A stretch of DNA of 64,000 nt from Gymnogyps californianus. Lineage: Eukaryota; Chordata; Aves; Accipitriformes; Cathartidae. A program made the translations under genes and the position numbers. The stretch spans positions 52,942,663 to 53,006,662 of the forward strand of contig NC_059500.1 of the NCBI RefSeq assembly GCF_018139145.2, read 5' to 3'. Numbering within the stretch: position 1 is the stretch's first letter; the number at the start of each line of letters is the position of its first letter. Shown one piece after another: positions 14,378-25,449 of the stretch. The notes beneath the pieces are model-generated. The model was given only the letters and a program-made list of their open reading frames with translations. It had not been told where the DNA came from and searched no databases.

Positions 14378-14574
14378 TCAGAAAAGTTACCACAGGGATA
14401 ACTGTCTTGTGGAGGCCAAGCATTCATAGCGACGTTACTTTTTGATCCTTCAATGTCGGCTCTTCCTGTCACTGTGAAGCAGAATTCACCAAGCATTGGA
14501 TTGTTCACCCACTAACAGGGAACGTGAGCTGGGATTAGACCGTCATGAGACAGGTTAGTTTTACCCTACTGATG
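14378..14574 (+). pseudogene. 28S rRNA fragment (domain V, peptidyl-transferase region)
   Basis: About 197 bp matches vertebrate nuclear 28S rRNA in sense orientation. It runs from the segment around AAAAGTTACCACAGGGATAA, through TTTTTGATCCTT, GTGAAGCAGAATTCACCAAG and GGATTGTTCACCCACTAA, to GAGACAGGTTAGTTTTACCC and CTACTGATG. Compared from memory with the vertebrate sequence I count about 12 differences (about 94% identity). Several are at CpG sites (GCG to GCA, TCGATG to TCAATG, GTCGTG to GTCATG), as expected of a non-functional copy decaying by methyl-CpG deamination. It lies inside CR1-A, antisense to the LINE. CR1 3' sequence flanks it on both sides: GCTCAAGCAGGGTCAG at the left, AGCAGGTTGCTGAGGGCTG at the right. 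The left junction shares the short word GTCAG between CR1 and 28S. It is a fragment, not a working rRNA gene. Confidence 0.93.
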
Positions 14575-14748
14575 GGTAGGTAGCCAACAGCAGGTTGCTG
14601 AGGGCTGTGTCCTGTTGGGTTTTGAATATCTCTAAGGATGGAGATTCCACATTCTCTGAGCAACCCGTCCCAGTATTCAACAATCCTCACAGTAAAAAAA
14701 AAAAAAACAGACACCTTTCTCCTACGTGTAAAAGAAATTTCTTGTATT

Positions 14749-15354
14749 TTACTCTGTGCCCATTGCCTCTTGTCCTACTCCCATCCTTTCACCATCTTTG
14801 CTGTCCTTTGCTGGACTCGCTCCAGTCTTTTGATGTCTCTCTTGTACTGGGGAACCCAGCATCGGACCCAGCACTCCAGATGAGTATAGGGGAAGTATCA
14901 CCTCCCTCAACCTGCTGGCAGTGCTCTGCTGCATGCAGCTTTCAAAGCCCTTGGCCTTTTTTGCCACAAAAGCACATTTCTGGCTCACAGTAAACTTGGT
15001 GTCCAGCAGGATCAGGTCCTTTTCTGCCACACTGCTTTCCAGCTGATCAGCCCCCAGCCTCTCCTGATGTGTGGGATTAACCTCGTCCAAATACAGGCCT
15101 TTGCACTTGCCTTTGTTGATCTTCATGAGGTTGCTGCTAGCCCATTTCTGCAGCTTGTCCAGGCCCCTATGAGTGGCAACACACCCTTCTGGTCTATCAA
15201 CCACTCCTCTCACAGTTGTTAAGGGAGCATTCTGTCCCATCATCATCCAAGTCATTAATGAAGATGTTAAACAGTATTGGCCCCAGATTTGATACCTGGG
15301 GTACCTCACTAGTAACTGGCCTGTAGTTGAGCCTTGTGTCCTGGTCACAACCAT
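14749..15354 (-). pseudogene. CR1 ORF2 remnant, C-terminal part of reverse transcriptase region
   Basis: A 201-codon open stretch. Its middle and end read as the part of CR1 ORF2 after the reverse-transcriptase palm: LQKWASSNLMKINKGKCKGL, then LGADQLESSVAEKDLILLDT, then AFVAKKAKGFESCM and REVILPLYSS. The catalytic FADD box expected upstream is lost in this frame. The first 60 residues and the tail after GSPVQERH no longer follow the family, which indicates frameshifts. It is a decayed piece of CR1-A, not an independent gene, although it is among the longest open frames in the window. Confidence 0.85.
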
Positions 15355-15612
15355 TTAAGCCTGGGCATTCAGCCAGTTTTCAATCCACCTCACTGTCCAT
15401 ATAACTAGCTCACATTTCATCAGTTTGTCAGTGAGAAACTTACAGGAGATGCAGCTGAAAGCCTTGCTAAAGATAAGATGAACAACATCCACTGCTCTCC
15501 CCTCATCCACCATGACAGTCACCTCATCACAGAAGCCTATGAGCTTGGTCAGGCATGATTTCCCCTTCATAAATCCCTGACGACTACTCCAAATGACCTT
15601 CTTGTCCTTCAT
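15355..15612 (-). pseudogene. CR1 ORF2 remnant, reverse transcriptase palm
   Basis: Reads as the CR1 reverse-transcriptase segment around catalytic motif A: RQGFMKGKSCLTKLIGF, DEGRAVDVVHLIFSKAFS, then [16 protein letters not shown] sequence near the end ([15 protein letters not shown]). In active CR1 the central motif reads LDFSKAFD. Here both aspartates of that block are replaced (LIFSKAFS), so the catalytic aspartate is gone. It is in a different frame from the next upstream piece, so ORF2 is frameshifted. Confidence 0.85.
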
Positions 15613-15647
15613 GTGTTTGGAAATGTTTTTGAAGAAGATTCAGTCCA

Positions 15648-15959
15648 TCACTTTCCATGGGATAAAGGTGAGGCTGACTGGCCTATTTCCCCTGGCCTGG
15701 GATCCTCCTTCTTGCCCTTCAGGAAGACAGTAGTGGCAATTGCTTTCTTCCAGTACTCAGGAACCTCCCTCAGTTGCCATAGACTTTCAAAGCTGATCAA
15801 GATTGTTCTTGCAATGACATGGGTCAGCTCTCTCAGCACTTGTGGGTGCATTCCATCAGGTCCCAGGGGCTTATGTCTCTCCAGTTTGTTTAAATGTTCC
15901 TTAACCAGATGCTCCTTGCCCTGGGATTCCTGAAGGCCGGTCTTACCAGCAAAGACCAA
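15648..15959 (-). pseudogene. CR1 ORF2 remnant, reverse transcriptase N-terminal part
   Basis: Contains the CR1 reverse-transcriptase entry block: LNKLERHKPLGPDGMHPQVL, then LTHVIARTILISFESLWQLR, VPEYWKKAIATTVFLKGKKE and DPRPGEIG, where active copies have DPGNYRPVSL. Order and orientation agree with the neighbouring ORF2 pieces of CR1-A, so it is a fragment of the same dead element. Confidence 0.85.
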
Positions 15960-16783
15960 GGTGAAGGAACAAAGAGTACCTTGGCCTTTTCCATGTCCTT
16001 TGTGATCAGACCCCCTGCCCCATTCAGCAACAGTGCCATATTTTCCCTCAACTTCCTTCTGCTGCTTATGTGTCTGTAGAAACCTTCTTTGTTGCCCTTC
16101 CCATGTTTTACCAGATTTAACTCCTAAAGGGCTTTCCTAACTCCATACCTGCACACTCATACAGTGTCTCTTTATTCCTCCCAGGTCACTTTTTCTCTGC
16201 TTCCACCTCTTGCACAGTTCCTTTATGTCTGAGTTCAGTTAGAAGCTCCTTGTTCATCCTTTAAGGCCTCCTACTTGTCAGAGTGGACATTTCTTGAGCT
16301 TAGAGGAAGCGATCCTTGAAAATTAACCAGGTCTCCTGAACATCTCTTCTCTCCAGGGCTGCATCCCATGGGATTCTTCCAAGCAGATTTCTGAAGAGGC
16401 TGAAGTGTGCTTTCCAAAAGTCCAGGTTGTGGTCCTGCTTTTTGCTCTGCTCCCTTCTTTCAGGATCCTTAACAATATCTCATGGACACCACAGCCTGCC
16501 CCTGACTTTTATATCCCCAACCAATTCTTCCTTGTTTGTAAGAGATCCAAAAGAGCATCTCCCCTCACTGGCTCCTTGATCGCCTGTGTCAGGAAGGTGC
16601 CATCAATGCAATTCCAAAACCTCTTGGATTTCCCATGCACTGCTGTAATCTCTTTCCAGCATATATTGGGGGGTTTCATGTCTCTCATAAGGCACAGAGC
16701 CTGTGAACATAAGGATTCTTCCAGTAGTGTGAAGAAGGCCTCGTCTAGTTCTTCTTTCTAGTCAGGCAGTCTGTAGCAGACAC

Positions 16784-17095
16784 TCACCTCAATGTCACCC
16801 ATGTTGGTCTGCCAACTAATCCTGACCCATCAGCTCTCACCAGCTCATTGTTCATCCGTAGGCATGCACCTTCCTGCTGTCCCATGTAAAGGGTGATCGC
16901 CTCTTGCTGTCCCAGCCTATCCTTCCTTAATAGCCTGTATCCATCCACCACAGCACTCCAGTCATGTGAGCTATCCCACCATGTCTGCATGATTCCAATG
17001 AGTTCATAACTCTGTAACTGCACACAGACCTCTAATTCCTCCTGTTTATTCACTTCAGAGAGGCAGCAAGTCATGCTGATTTCCCAGGAGGTCAT
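16784..17095 (-). pseudogene. CR1 ORF2 remnant, endonuclease domain
   Basis: Matches the N-terminal apurinic-like endonuclease of CR1 ORF2: NKQEELEVCVQLQSYELIGI, MQTWWDSSHDWSAVVDGYRL and LRKDRLGQQ. The conserved block E-T-W-W-D is read here as Q-T-W-W-D, so a metal-binding glutamate has been replaced. The fragment is about 100 codons, against about 230 for a complete domain. Confidence 0.85.
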
Positions 17096-17295
17096 GAGAG
17101 CTTTCCCCTTAGTTCTGTCTGGTAGGCACTTCCTTATTTGTGTGGATATGTTTGGGTGGGGCTCCCTTCTGCCCTGTTTTGTTGATTACAACGTCCCTCC
17201 TGTTTACATCACCCACACCCCAACCTTGTCCACCACTTCTTCGCATCCCTGCTGGTCATCCTCCCCCATCATTCCTAATTTAAAGGTTTCCCTAC

Positions 17296-17362
17296 CAGGT
17301 TGGCCAGCCAGCTGGCAAAGACACTTTTTGTTCTGCTTGATCAGATGGATCCCATCTCTTAC
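17296..17362 (-). pseudogene. Probable end of CR1 ORF1 (esterase-like motif)
   Basis: The minus strand reads VRDGIHLIK followed by QLAGQPGR. Bird CR1 ORF1 encodes an SGNH-type esterase whose last block has the form D-G-x-H-L followed by a Q/E-L-A-G helix. This fits that block and lies upstream of the endonuclease, where ORF1 should end. The match is short, so this is inference. Confidence 0.5.
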
Positions 17363-17402
17363 AAGCAATCCTCAATCCTCAGAGAGGGTCCCCTGGTTGT
17401 AA

Positions 17403-20400
17403 AAAACAAAACCTTGTTGTCAACAAGGTTTGACAGCTGCACAACCAATTTTTGACCCACGAGTATATTTGCACTAAAAATGTATGATAAATGCTAAAGA
17501 CTAAAACTTTTGTCAAAGCTCTTTGTTCTCTATAAATGCAGGTCTCTGATGACAGCACGGCATTCGTTTCTAGCCATTATTTTCCATGAGGTTTTGAGTC
17601 ACATGAGAAGACTGCTCCTGCTCCTAAGTTCCTTGCATGTTGCACTATGTTGCATTTTATATTGCTTGCTTTCAGTTTCTAATCTGTGTGTTGGGGAAAA
17701 AAGTGTCTCTTCTGACATGGGAAATCAACCTAGCGAAACTACTGACACCATCTCTTTACAATGTAATTGTAACTGAGAGAATAGTTTAATTTCAAGCCAA
17801 TTTAAAGAACACCAAGAATTCTCCAGGTTTAAGTAGCTGTTTATTTCAGAAGGGATACATATTCACACAGAACATGCTGCACTGAGTATAGCTATCGCAC
17901 TAGAAAGAAATACAGAGCTGAACTGGCAGTGGAGAACCCATGACTTCTAAATGCTTACTATCACTTCTAGCCCCATTCCCAAATATGTGTAGTCAGAAGA
18001 CAAAAGTGTATTATGCCTTTGAGGTATGATTCTAACCACATCATTCAGATTAAATTATGAACACAATTGATTTTATTCTATCTAGTCCTACCTATACTTG
18101 ATATTACATTTAATAATCTAGGTGGTGGCCTAGCATTTGAAAAAGAATGGGGAGAGCCTGAGAAAGGAAGACATATAGCAAACAGGAAAGTCAGGTTTGC
18201 AGAGAAAAGTTATGATTCCATTTAAAATGAATGTTTTGTAAACCTCAGAAAAATACACTTTTTTGCCTGTCATGGTCTAGAGTAACTAACTTCTGGAGAT
18301 TCTGCACAGCAGTGGGACCCCATAAATAAAAAATATTTATTTCACACCAGGCCAACACTTCCAGTTGGCCCAATCAAAAATCGCACTCATATCAAAGGAA
18401 GGACACTCCTTTTCCTTTTCTCCTGATTTCAGCAAGCACTTTGAGAGCCCACAGAGGTCTTTTTAAAGAGCAGTTGTAAGGGGCCTTACAAAAGCAGATC
18501 GAGGAGAGTGAAGAACATCTGCTGTCTCTCAGAAAAGATTCTCAGGATGGTGCAGGCTCTTGTCTAAGGGAATGCATGCGGAGTTAAGCGTAGCACCTTC
18601 CTCAAAGGGCTGTGTCCCCTGTATGGCAGCTCTGGCTCCAGAGGCAGCCAGACAATATTCAGCACATGCAGAAGCAAGATGGATGAGCTGCAGTATACCT
18701 GGCACGTCTCTACCGCTTCCTGTGCCCATACTAGTCCTGCTGTCTCTCAGGCATGGAAAGTAACTGTTAATGCCTAAACCCAATGCTGTCTTTGGCCTTG
18801 AATCCACACGCAGAAAGAAGTAGAGTAAGGTCAGATGGGGTTGTTTTCTGAAGCCCTGGGGATCTGCTCATGTTCACAATTTCTAAGGAAGGAGGGGGGC
18901 AGCAGATTAAGCACATTGCCCCTATGGCACTCCATCACAGAGCAGGAAGGCTTTTCAGCCCTTAGCAGAAAAGCAGAAAGAAGGAAATAAAACACTTGGG
19001 CTTGAATGAGAAGATGAAGGCAATGAAAGCAGCTGCCAGAATTGAGCCCAAAGGCAGAAGGTCTGCTAGTGACAGACGGTAGTGACCAAAACACTGCTGG
19101 AAGGAGAGAGCATTTGCAATATTTATATATTTGAGGCTTAACAGTTCCTATGTGTGCTCCTAACAAACTGCTTATAACCAAGGTTCCTTTGGCTATGGTT
19201 TTAATGATACTTGCCCATCTACACAGTTTCAGTAGTATATGAAGGGTCTGGTAAATGGAAATTCTCCTTAGTTATAGCCCTCGAACAGTATCTTATGTCC
19301 AGTTAGGCTTTAAGTCCAGAAAGAATGGAGGCAAAATCATTGGTGCCATGATCATCTTTAACAGTGGAATAGAAATGTCCTAAGCTCCAATTATCTGGCA
19401 AGGAGTCAGTTGATTACTAGACGGGACAACGTGAATGCTGCTTCTTTACCCTGGGCTGTGTAAATCACATCCTTGCCATGGTAGAAAATTATGTTTTTCT
19501 TGGTCAATTCATAATATATTAAATGTCATTTGTGGTTTAACTCCACCCAGAATTTTCTTGTTCCAGAGGTCTCCGATGAGGCTGGAGGTATCACACCTAG
19601 TGGGCTTGGGCTGCTGGAATGAGACAGCACATATTCTATTGAATCCTTCCTTCCAACAGACACCATGCAGTGGTAGAGCTGTCACATAAAGACCTACTAT
19701 AATTGATAGGTAAGATGATTTCAGTATGGTTGCATATGTCTGTTTTATTATTTTAACTAACTCATTAAAAAACAATCAATTCAAGAAATGAAATGTCTTA
19801 TGCAATAGCCATCCTCCTCCTGAGACCAAACATTTAAAGTGCCAGCATGCCATGCCTAACATGCATACCATTTTCTGTTTTAGTTTTATCCCAACTTCTT
19901 GCTTTTCTAATCTATCTTTCAATTATCTCCTTTCCTGTGAGGAATCTCAAACCAACATCACTAAGAAGAATAATAAAAAGTAATTGGTGGCTTGATAGAG
20001 TTTGAGAAAATAATAGTGCTACCATAGGAAATAATAATGGTATTTTGTCTTTAATTTATTTCTTCTCTGCCAATGTGCTTTGGGGATGGACTTACTTACA
20101 GGTGCCACTCCAGAAGTGCTGTATCTAAGTGGTGGACATGGCAACCATTTAAAGCATGCAAAACTCAACAGGAGTTCTCAGTGGGAATTCAGAATAGCTT
20201 TGCAATTCTAATGACAGGTATATTTCACATTGGCAGAATGTAATTTCACCGTCTGGAATTTGGCCAAGATATCAGGGTCATGCTCTTATTCTTACGAAAA
20301 GAGTCTTGGGATTTTTAATCATCTCAAGCAGTTGGGAGCTTGGTTTTATTCCTGAATTAAATTTCAACACTTCCCTCAGGACCCTGAGACAATGCTGAAG

Positions 20401-22286
20401 CACCTGTTCAGTAAAGGTTCAGGAGAACAAGCATGTCATCTGATTCTAACACTACCTTCACTTGCTGAATTTTCATGTATGATGCCATTTCCTATCCAAG
20501 TCATTACCAAGTGTGACCACGCTCTGTATATGAGATCTGATGACAGCAGCCCACCATATCTGCAAGCAGAGGAAGCACATGCTGGTGAAGATTTCTCTGC
20601 CTTCCACACCTAACTAAACCTTTCTTTCAGGCTGAAAAAAATGTTATTAGCAAGAGCCTCAAAAAAAGGTCTAGACTTCCAATTTATCAGTACTAGCACA
20701 AACAAAGTAGCAGTGCAATCAGGCACAGCAGAACCGAGAAAGCACATGCAGTTTAATGCTGACAAATAACACAGCATATTTTAGGGCAAAGAATAAAAAG
20801 AGGAAATATTTGTCAAATGGAGAGAATCTTCAGCATACTGAACAAGAGCTCTTTTTGCAGTAATATGAGGAAAGGCCCCCAAGCCATCAGCACAATGTGC
20901 AGCTGTATGATGAAGGGAAACAGAAGGGTGGGTTGTACTGCTGGAGGAATACATTATCAATCAAAGCAAGGGCAAATCCAGGACACCTTCTGGGGAAAGG
21001 CAAGTACAGAGAAAACTCTCCTCCCTCAAGCTTCCCACCTCCTTCACTCATGAAATCCTTTATTAAAACTTTCATTTTCGGCTGATCCATTCTTTCTGGC
21101 AAGACTGGAGGTCAGCCCATAGCTAACACCTGCCTTCATCTCTGCTGCTAGCCATAGAAAGAAATCTGGATTTTGGGGTGTCCATTGCTCAGCCTGCATG
21201 GTACTGGGGGAGGGGTGGAGTACATTTTAATCAGTTTTAAAGATGCGTTAATCTAAACCAGTTTCAAAATCAGACTAGTTCCATGCCCTGCAGAAAAGCT
21301 TTGAGGAAGGGGATTGGGGAGGTGGAAAGAAAAGTGATTGCTGGTACTTCTTAACTTAGCTGGATAGCTACATCAGTGATTGAAGAGGCAGTCTGCCTTC
21401 ATCTGCAGTGTGGGACAGGAAACACTTTGTTTGATCGTAACTTGAAGGAAACAAGAATGCATAGTAAGGGAGAATGGTTGAACAGATTTTTCTCAGGAGT
21501 CAGGAGGTAGCAACTTCACTGAGTAAAAATGGGCAGGAGAGAATGAATCAGGTTGGCTTAGTAAGAATGTTTTGCCTGATCTATCAAAAGGGGCACCTCT
21601 TTGCTAGTACATGTTAGATTTGTTAAGATGGGCACATATGTACTCAGCTCCCTGGCAATCCCTTAGCCTCCCAAAAGCAAGGAGGGCAAGGAGATGCATT
21701 AGTGAGGTTTGACTGTAAAGAGCAACGGGGAGTACATATATGTATGCTGATAAACTGAGTCCATTAAGAAAGTCCCACAAGGGAAGAAAAAAGGTTGAAC
21801 TGAGGAAAAGGGAAGAGGAACAATGAAGAAAATAATACGTTGTACAGCAAATTTAGATCCATGACCTAAGTATTGGGCGCCTCATAGACTGCAGCCACTC
21901 ACCATGCAGTTTGCTTCAGGCTCAGAGACTACTCTGCAAACCATGGAGTTAATAGGAGCCTGATAGAGGGAAAATCATACAGATTAAGGGCCAACAAAAC
22001 CTTACTGCAGTGACCTTGCACTGTAATTGGGTATCAAAAACACTTACACAGTGATCTATACTGTGTATATAACTTTACGTTATACATGTGCACTCAAAAC
22101 TATCAAAGCTGGGAAAATGCAACACTGTCTCCAGAAATTTTTTTCCAAAACTTTTTTTTCTTCCGGGAAAAATAGGCAAAAACCCTAGCATAATGACACC
22201 AAAAACCTCTACCCACTGGCTAAAAGGACACTACTAGGAAGCTGGCCCAGCTGTGAGCCACTAGATGTATCCTATTATGCCAATGA
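17403..22286. other. Unique noncoding DNA
   Basis: No gene, RNA gene or transposon recognised. Open frames on both strands are under 120 codons with no motif. The sequence is AT-rich with slightly GC-richer patches near 18600 and 20900. Confidence 0.55.
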
Positions 22287-22379
22287 TAGAATCATAGAAT
22301 GGTTTGGGTTGGAAGGGACCTTTAAAGATCATCTAGTCCACCCCCCTGCCATGGGCAGGGACACCTTCTACTAGATCAG
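22287..22379 (-). mobile_element. CR1-B, 3' terminal part (left of inserted LTR)
   Basis: Begins TAGAATCATAGAATGG, the reversed CR1 3' terminal repeat. It continues TTGGGTTGGAAGGGACC and CATCTAGTCCACCCCCCTGC, a common CR1 3' end. It stops at ATCAG (22375-22379), where an LTR is inserted, and the same CR1 resumes at 22999. Confidence 0.95.
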
Positions 22380-22643
22380 TGTCCTGGTTTCGGCTGGGAT
22401 AGAGTTAATTTTCTTCTTAGTAGCAGGTACAGTGCTGTGTTTTGGATTTAGTGGGAGAATACTGTTGATAACACGCTGATGTTTTAGTTGTTGCTAAGTA
22501 GCGCTTATCCTAAGTTAAGGATTTTTCAGTTTCCCATGCTCTGCCAGCAAGCAGGTGTACAAGAAGCTGGGAGGGAGCATAGCCGGGGCAGCTGACCCCA
22601 ACTAGCCAAAGGGATATTCCATACCGTAGAACGTCATGCCCAG

Positions 22644-22651
22644 TATATAAA
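22644..22651 (+). promoter_or_regulatory. LTR TATA box
   Basis: TATATAAA in the sequence CCCAGTATATAAACC of LTR copy 1. Position and orientation fit the U3 promoter of this LTR. The equivalent site in copy 3 has changed to TACATAAA, and in copy 2 it is degraded, so copy 1 has the best-preserved core promoter. Whether it is active cannot be seen from sequence. Confidence 0.6.
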
Positions 22652-22800
22652 CCGGGGGGATTTGGCTGGGAGGGGCAGATAGCTGCTGATGGCAGCTCTG
22701 GCATTGGTCAGCAGGTTGTGAGCAATTGCATTGTGCATTGCTGGGGTTTTTTTCTTTTTCCCCCCCCCTTTTTTTTTTGTTATATTCCTTTTCATTACAA

Positions 22801-22829
22801 TAATTATTATTATTATTATTATTATTATA
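22801..22829. repeat. ATT microsatellite inside LTR copy 1
   Basis: About nine ATT/TTA repeats, followed by imperfect TTATTATTAG units. All three copies of this LTR family carry an AAT/ATT-rich tract at the same place, so it is a family feature. It yields misleading open frames made of long Tyr or Ile runs. Confidence 0.9.
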
Positions 22830-23220
22830 TTTCATTATTATTAGTATTATATTTTACTTTAGTTATTAAACTGTTTTTCTCTCAACCCACGAGTTTTACC
22901 TTCTTTCCTGATTCGCCTCCCCATCCCATTGGGAGTCGCAGGGGACTGAGGGAGCGGCTGCACGGTGCTTAGCTGCCGGCTGGGGTTAAACCACGACAAT
23001 CAGATTGCTCAAAGCTCTGTCCAACCTGACCTTGAACAGTTCCAGCAATGGGGCATCCACAACTTCTCTAGGCGATCAGTTCCTGTGTCTCACCACCCTC
23101 ATCATAAAAAATTTCTTCCTTATATCCAATCTAAATCTACCCTCTTTCAGTTTAAAACTGTTGCCCCTTGTCCTGTCACTACAGGCCCTGACCCTTCTCC
23201 TTCTTTCTTATAAGCCCCCT

Positions 23221-23805
23221 TTAAGTGTTGAAAGGCTGCAATAACATCTCCTTGGCACGTTCTCTCCTCCAGGCTAAGCAACTCCACAGTGTTCTCAGCC
23301 TTTCTTCACAGGAGGGATGTTCCAGCCCTCTGATAATTTTCATGGCCCTTCTCTGCACCCACTCTAGCAGGTCCATGTCTGTCTTGTACTGGGGACCCCA
23401 GAGCTGGATGCAGTACTCCAGGTGGGATCTCATGTGAGCAGAACAGAATGGCAGAATCATCTTCCTCAAACTGCCAGCCACACTTTTTATGCAGCCCAGG
23501 ATACAATGGGCTTTCTGTGCTGCAAGCACACAGTGCCAACTCATATCCAATTTTTCATCCACTAGTATCCCCAAGTCCTTCTCTGCAGGGCTGTTCTCAA
23601 TCCATTCATCCCCCAGTCTTCGATGATATTGGGGATTGCCCCAGCCCAGGTGCAGGACCTTGCACTTAGTCTTGTTGAACTTCATGGGGTTCATATGGGC
23701 CCACTGCTCAAGCCTGTCAAGGTCCCTCTGCATGGCGTCCCTTCCCTTAAGCATATGAACAGCACTGCTCAGCTTGGTGTCATCCACAAACTTTTGAGTG
23801 TGCAC
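23221..23805 (-). pseudogene. CR1 ORF2 remnant, RT catalytic box to C-terminus
   Basis: A 194-codon open stretch that follows CR1 ORF2 closely. It includes [13 protein letters not shown] (the F-x-D-D catalytic box, both aspartates kept), [79 protein letters not shown] and [20 protein letters not shown]. It is the best-preserved LINE coding segment in the window. The upstream part of ORF2 is in another frame and truncated, so the element cannot be active. Confidence 0.92.
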
Positions 23806-23993
23806 TCAATCCCACTGTCTATGTCATTAATGAAGATATTAAACAGTACTGATCCCAGTACGGACCCTTGAGGGACACCACTTGTTACTGGTTTCCACTT
23901 GGACATTGACCAATTGACTAACTCTTTGGATGTGGCCGTCCAGCCAATTCCTTATCCATCTAATAGTCATTCATCAAAACCATCTCCCTCCAG

Positions 23994-24383
23994 TTAAGAG
24001 GAAAGAATATTTTGGAGAACCATGTCAAAGGCCTTACAGAAGTCCGGGTAGATGACATAAATTGCCCTTCCCTTGTCCACTGATGCACTCAGTCTATCAT
24101 TTGTGAAGGCCACTAGGTTAGTCAGACACAATTTGACCTTGGTGAAGCCACTTTGGCTGTCTCTAATCACCTCCCTATCTGCCATATGCTTTGAAATAGC
24201 TTCCAGGAGGATTTGTTCCATGATCTTACCAGGTACTGATGTGAGGCTGACTGGTCGGTAAACCCTAGGGTCCTCCTTTTTACATTTTTTTAAAAATGGG
24301 TGTAAAATTCCCTTTTCTCCAGTCACTGGGGACTTCTTCTGACTGCCATAACTTTTCAAATACGATGGAAAGTGGCTTAGCAA
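23994..24383 (-). pseudogene. CR1 ORF2 remnant, RT fingers and palm
   Basis: Contains [77 protein letters not shown] and D, which is the CR1 reverse transcriptase up to motif A. The motif reads PDFCKAFD against LDFSKAFD in active copies, so the catalytic aspartate is kept. It ends at a stop and the remainder continues in a different frame at 23805. Confidence 0.9.
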
Positions 24384-25425
24384 CTACGACTATTCCAACC
24401 AACAAAATAAACGATCCAAACTACTTAGAGAAGGCTAGCAGACTTTGGACAAGCAATTAATGAGCTCCAAATAGTGGTACTGACCATTTTCGTATTTTCT
24501 GTTGCTACCAACATCTTCTTGGAAGTCACATCAATCAGTGAAGGTGGAAAGATTAAGATTTCTGGCTTACCTAAATTCCTTTAGGTGAACAACCTCCGTT
24601 CCAAACAGGGCAAATCCCAGCCTGCTTTTAGGAAGCCCAGGAAGATGGATGAAGGGTTGCAGCCCTAGTCTGGGCCCTGGAGTGCTTGCAGAAGGGGTTG
24701 TGCTCATGTTCAGGCAGGCCTCATGGGCCTGCAGTGGACTGAGGATTTGTTTCTGCCTCCCATGTTGCAGCAGACAGAGCCACCATAGTGGCTTCCTTGG
24801 AGTATATATGCTCCTTCAGCAGGACTTTCTCTGATGGCCAGAGAACAAATGTGATGCCAGCTGGTGAAGGCCTATCCCCACAGAGAATGTGGGAGCCCTC
24901 ATTTAGGAGATTATCCTCTGCCTAATTCCTCAACAATTTTTTAGGTAGGTGTGCCAACTGGTATGACCTTGTACAACGTCTGGAATTGCAATGCAATTGG
25001 CAATGTGCAGAGCTACTTGCTGAGCTGCCTTCACGTTGTAAACAGTTTCAACAGTTCTTCACTACATTGCTCACTAGAATATAAGGAATATATTTCATTT
25101 CCTAATTTTGACCAGCTTTCTAAAAAGCTCTCTAAATAGTTGTATGCCAGGCTATACCACTACTTAGCACTTCAATACAAGTGGTCAGTCACTGTAATAA
25201 CATAAACCATGAAAAATTCACTTGGTATTAGTGCATATAACATTGTGTACAGTTCCACAGGAGTTACTCATTTGTTTTCCTGATTGACACTTTTGAAATT
25301 CTCTGTACCATGCATTTTCCATGTATCCTGACAGCTCTTGATACAAATAGAGATTTCTGTATTAAAAACAAAAAACACGCCCCCCTCCCCCCCCGCCCCA
25401 AACACAAAAAGACATGGGCATGTGT

Positions 25426-25449
25426 ACACACACACACACACACACACAG
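25426..25449. repeat. AC dinucleotide microsatellite
   Basis: About 12 AC repeats preceded by TGTGT. A C-rich tract lies about 30 bp upstream. Confidence 0.95.

Larger units (their letters stand above)
14316..17402 (-). mobile_element. CR1 LINE, long 5'-truncated copy (CR1-A)
   Basis: A CR1 non-LTR retrotransposon on the minus strand, with its 3' end at the left. The left end carries the familiar CR1 3' region read in reverse (GAGGTTGGGAGGTACCTCAA, then CATCTAGCCCAACC, then GGGTTTTGAATATCTC). Moving right it covers the ORF2 C-terminal region, reverse transcriptase and endonuclease, and near 17340 a remnant resembling the end of ORF1. At about 3.1 kb it is long for a CR1 copy; full-length avian CR1 is about 4.5 kb. 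Every reading frame is broken by stops and frameshifts, so it is dead. It carries a 28S rRNA fragment in its 3' part. The subfamily cannot be assigned without alignment. Confidence 0.93.
22380..22998 (+). mobile_element. Solo LTR of an avian endogenous retrovirus (copy 1)
   Basis: A 619-bp LTR starting TGTCCTGGTTTCGGCTGGG and ending GGTTAAACCACGACA. It is flanked by a perfect 5-bp direct repeat, ATCAG, at 22375-22379 and 22999-23003. Five-base duplications fit ERVL/ERV3-like integrases. Orientation is plus because TATATAAA lies about 265 bp in and a possible ATTAAA polyadenylation signal lies near 22866. There is no internal retroviral coding sequence, so it is a solo LTR left by recombination. 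Internal features are a poly-C/poly-T tract and an ATT microsatellite. It sits inside CR1-B and is therefore younger than that element. Confidence 0.95.
22999..24390 (-). mobile_element. CR1-B, main part (right of inserted LTR)
   Basis: Continuation of the CR1 whose 3' tip is at 22287. It resumes ATCAGATTGCTCAAAGCTCTG and carries 3' untranslated sequence, then ORF2 reverse-transcriptase sequence on the minus strand. CR1 similarity fades at about 24390 (TTAGCAACTACGAC), giving a 5'-truncated copy of about 1.5 kb without the LTR. Frames are broken, but the RT motifs are better preserved than in CR1-A, so this is probably a younger copy. Confidence 0.93.

Noticed and set aside
14574..14590. AGGTAGCCAA next to the 28S fragment resembles the R2 retrotransposon target in 28S rRNA
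   Set aside because: It is a 10-base match only. The R2 site is far upstream of this fragment in 28S, and the following bases fit CR1 3' sequence better. No R2 sequence is present.
14749..15354. A 201-codon minus-strand open frame, one of the longest in the window
   Set aside because: It is CR1 ORF2 sequence with frameshifts at both ends, not an independent gene.
22602..22972. Open frames containing long runs of Tyr, Asn or Ile in the LTR copies (also near 31339-31594 and 55611-55817)
   Set aside because: The runs are translations of the ATT microsatellite inside the LTR family.
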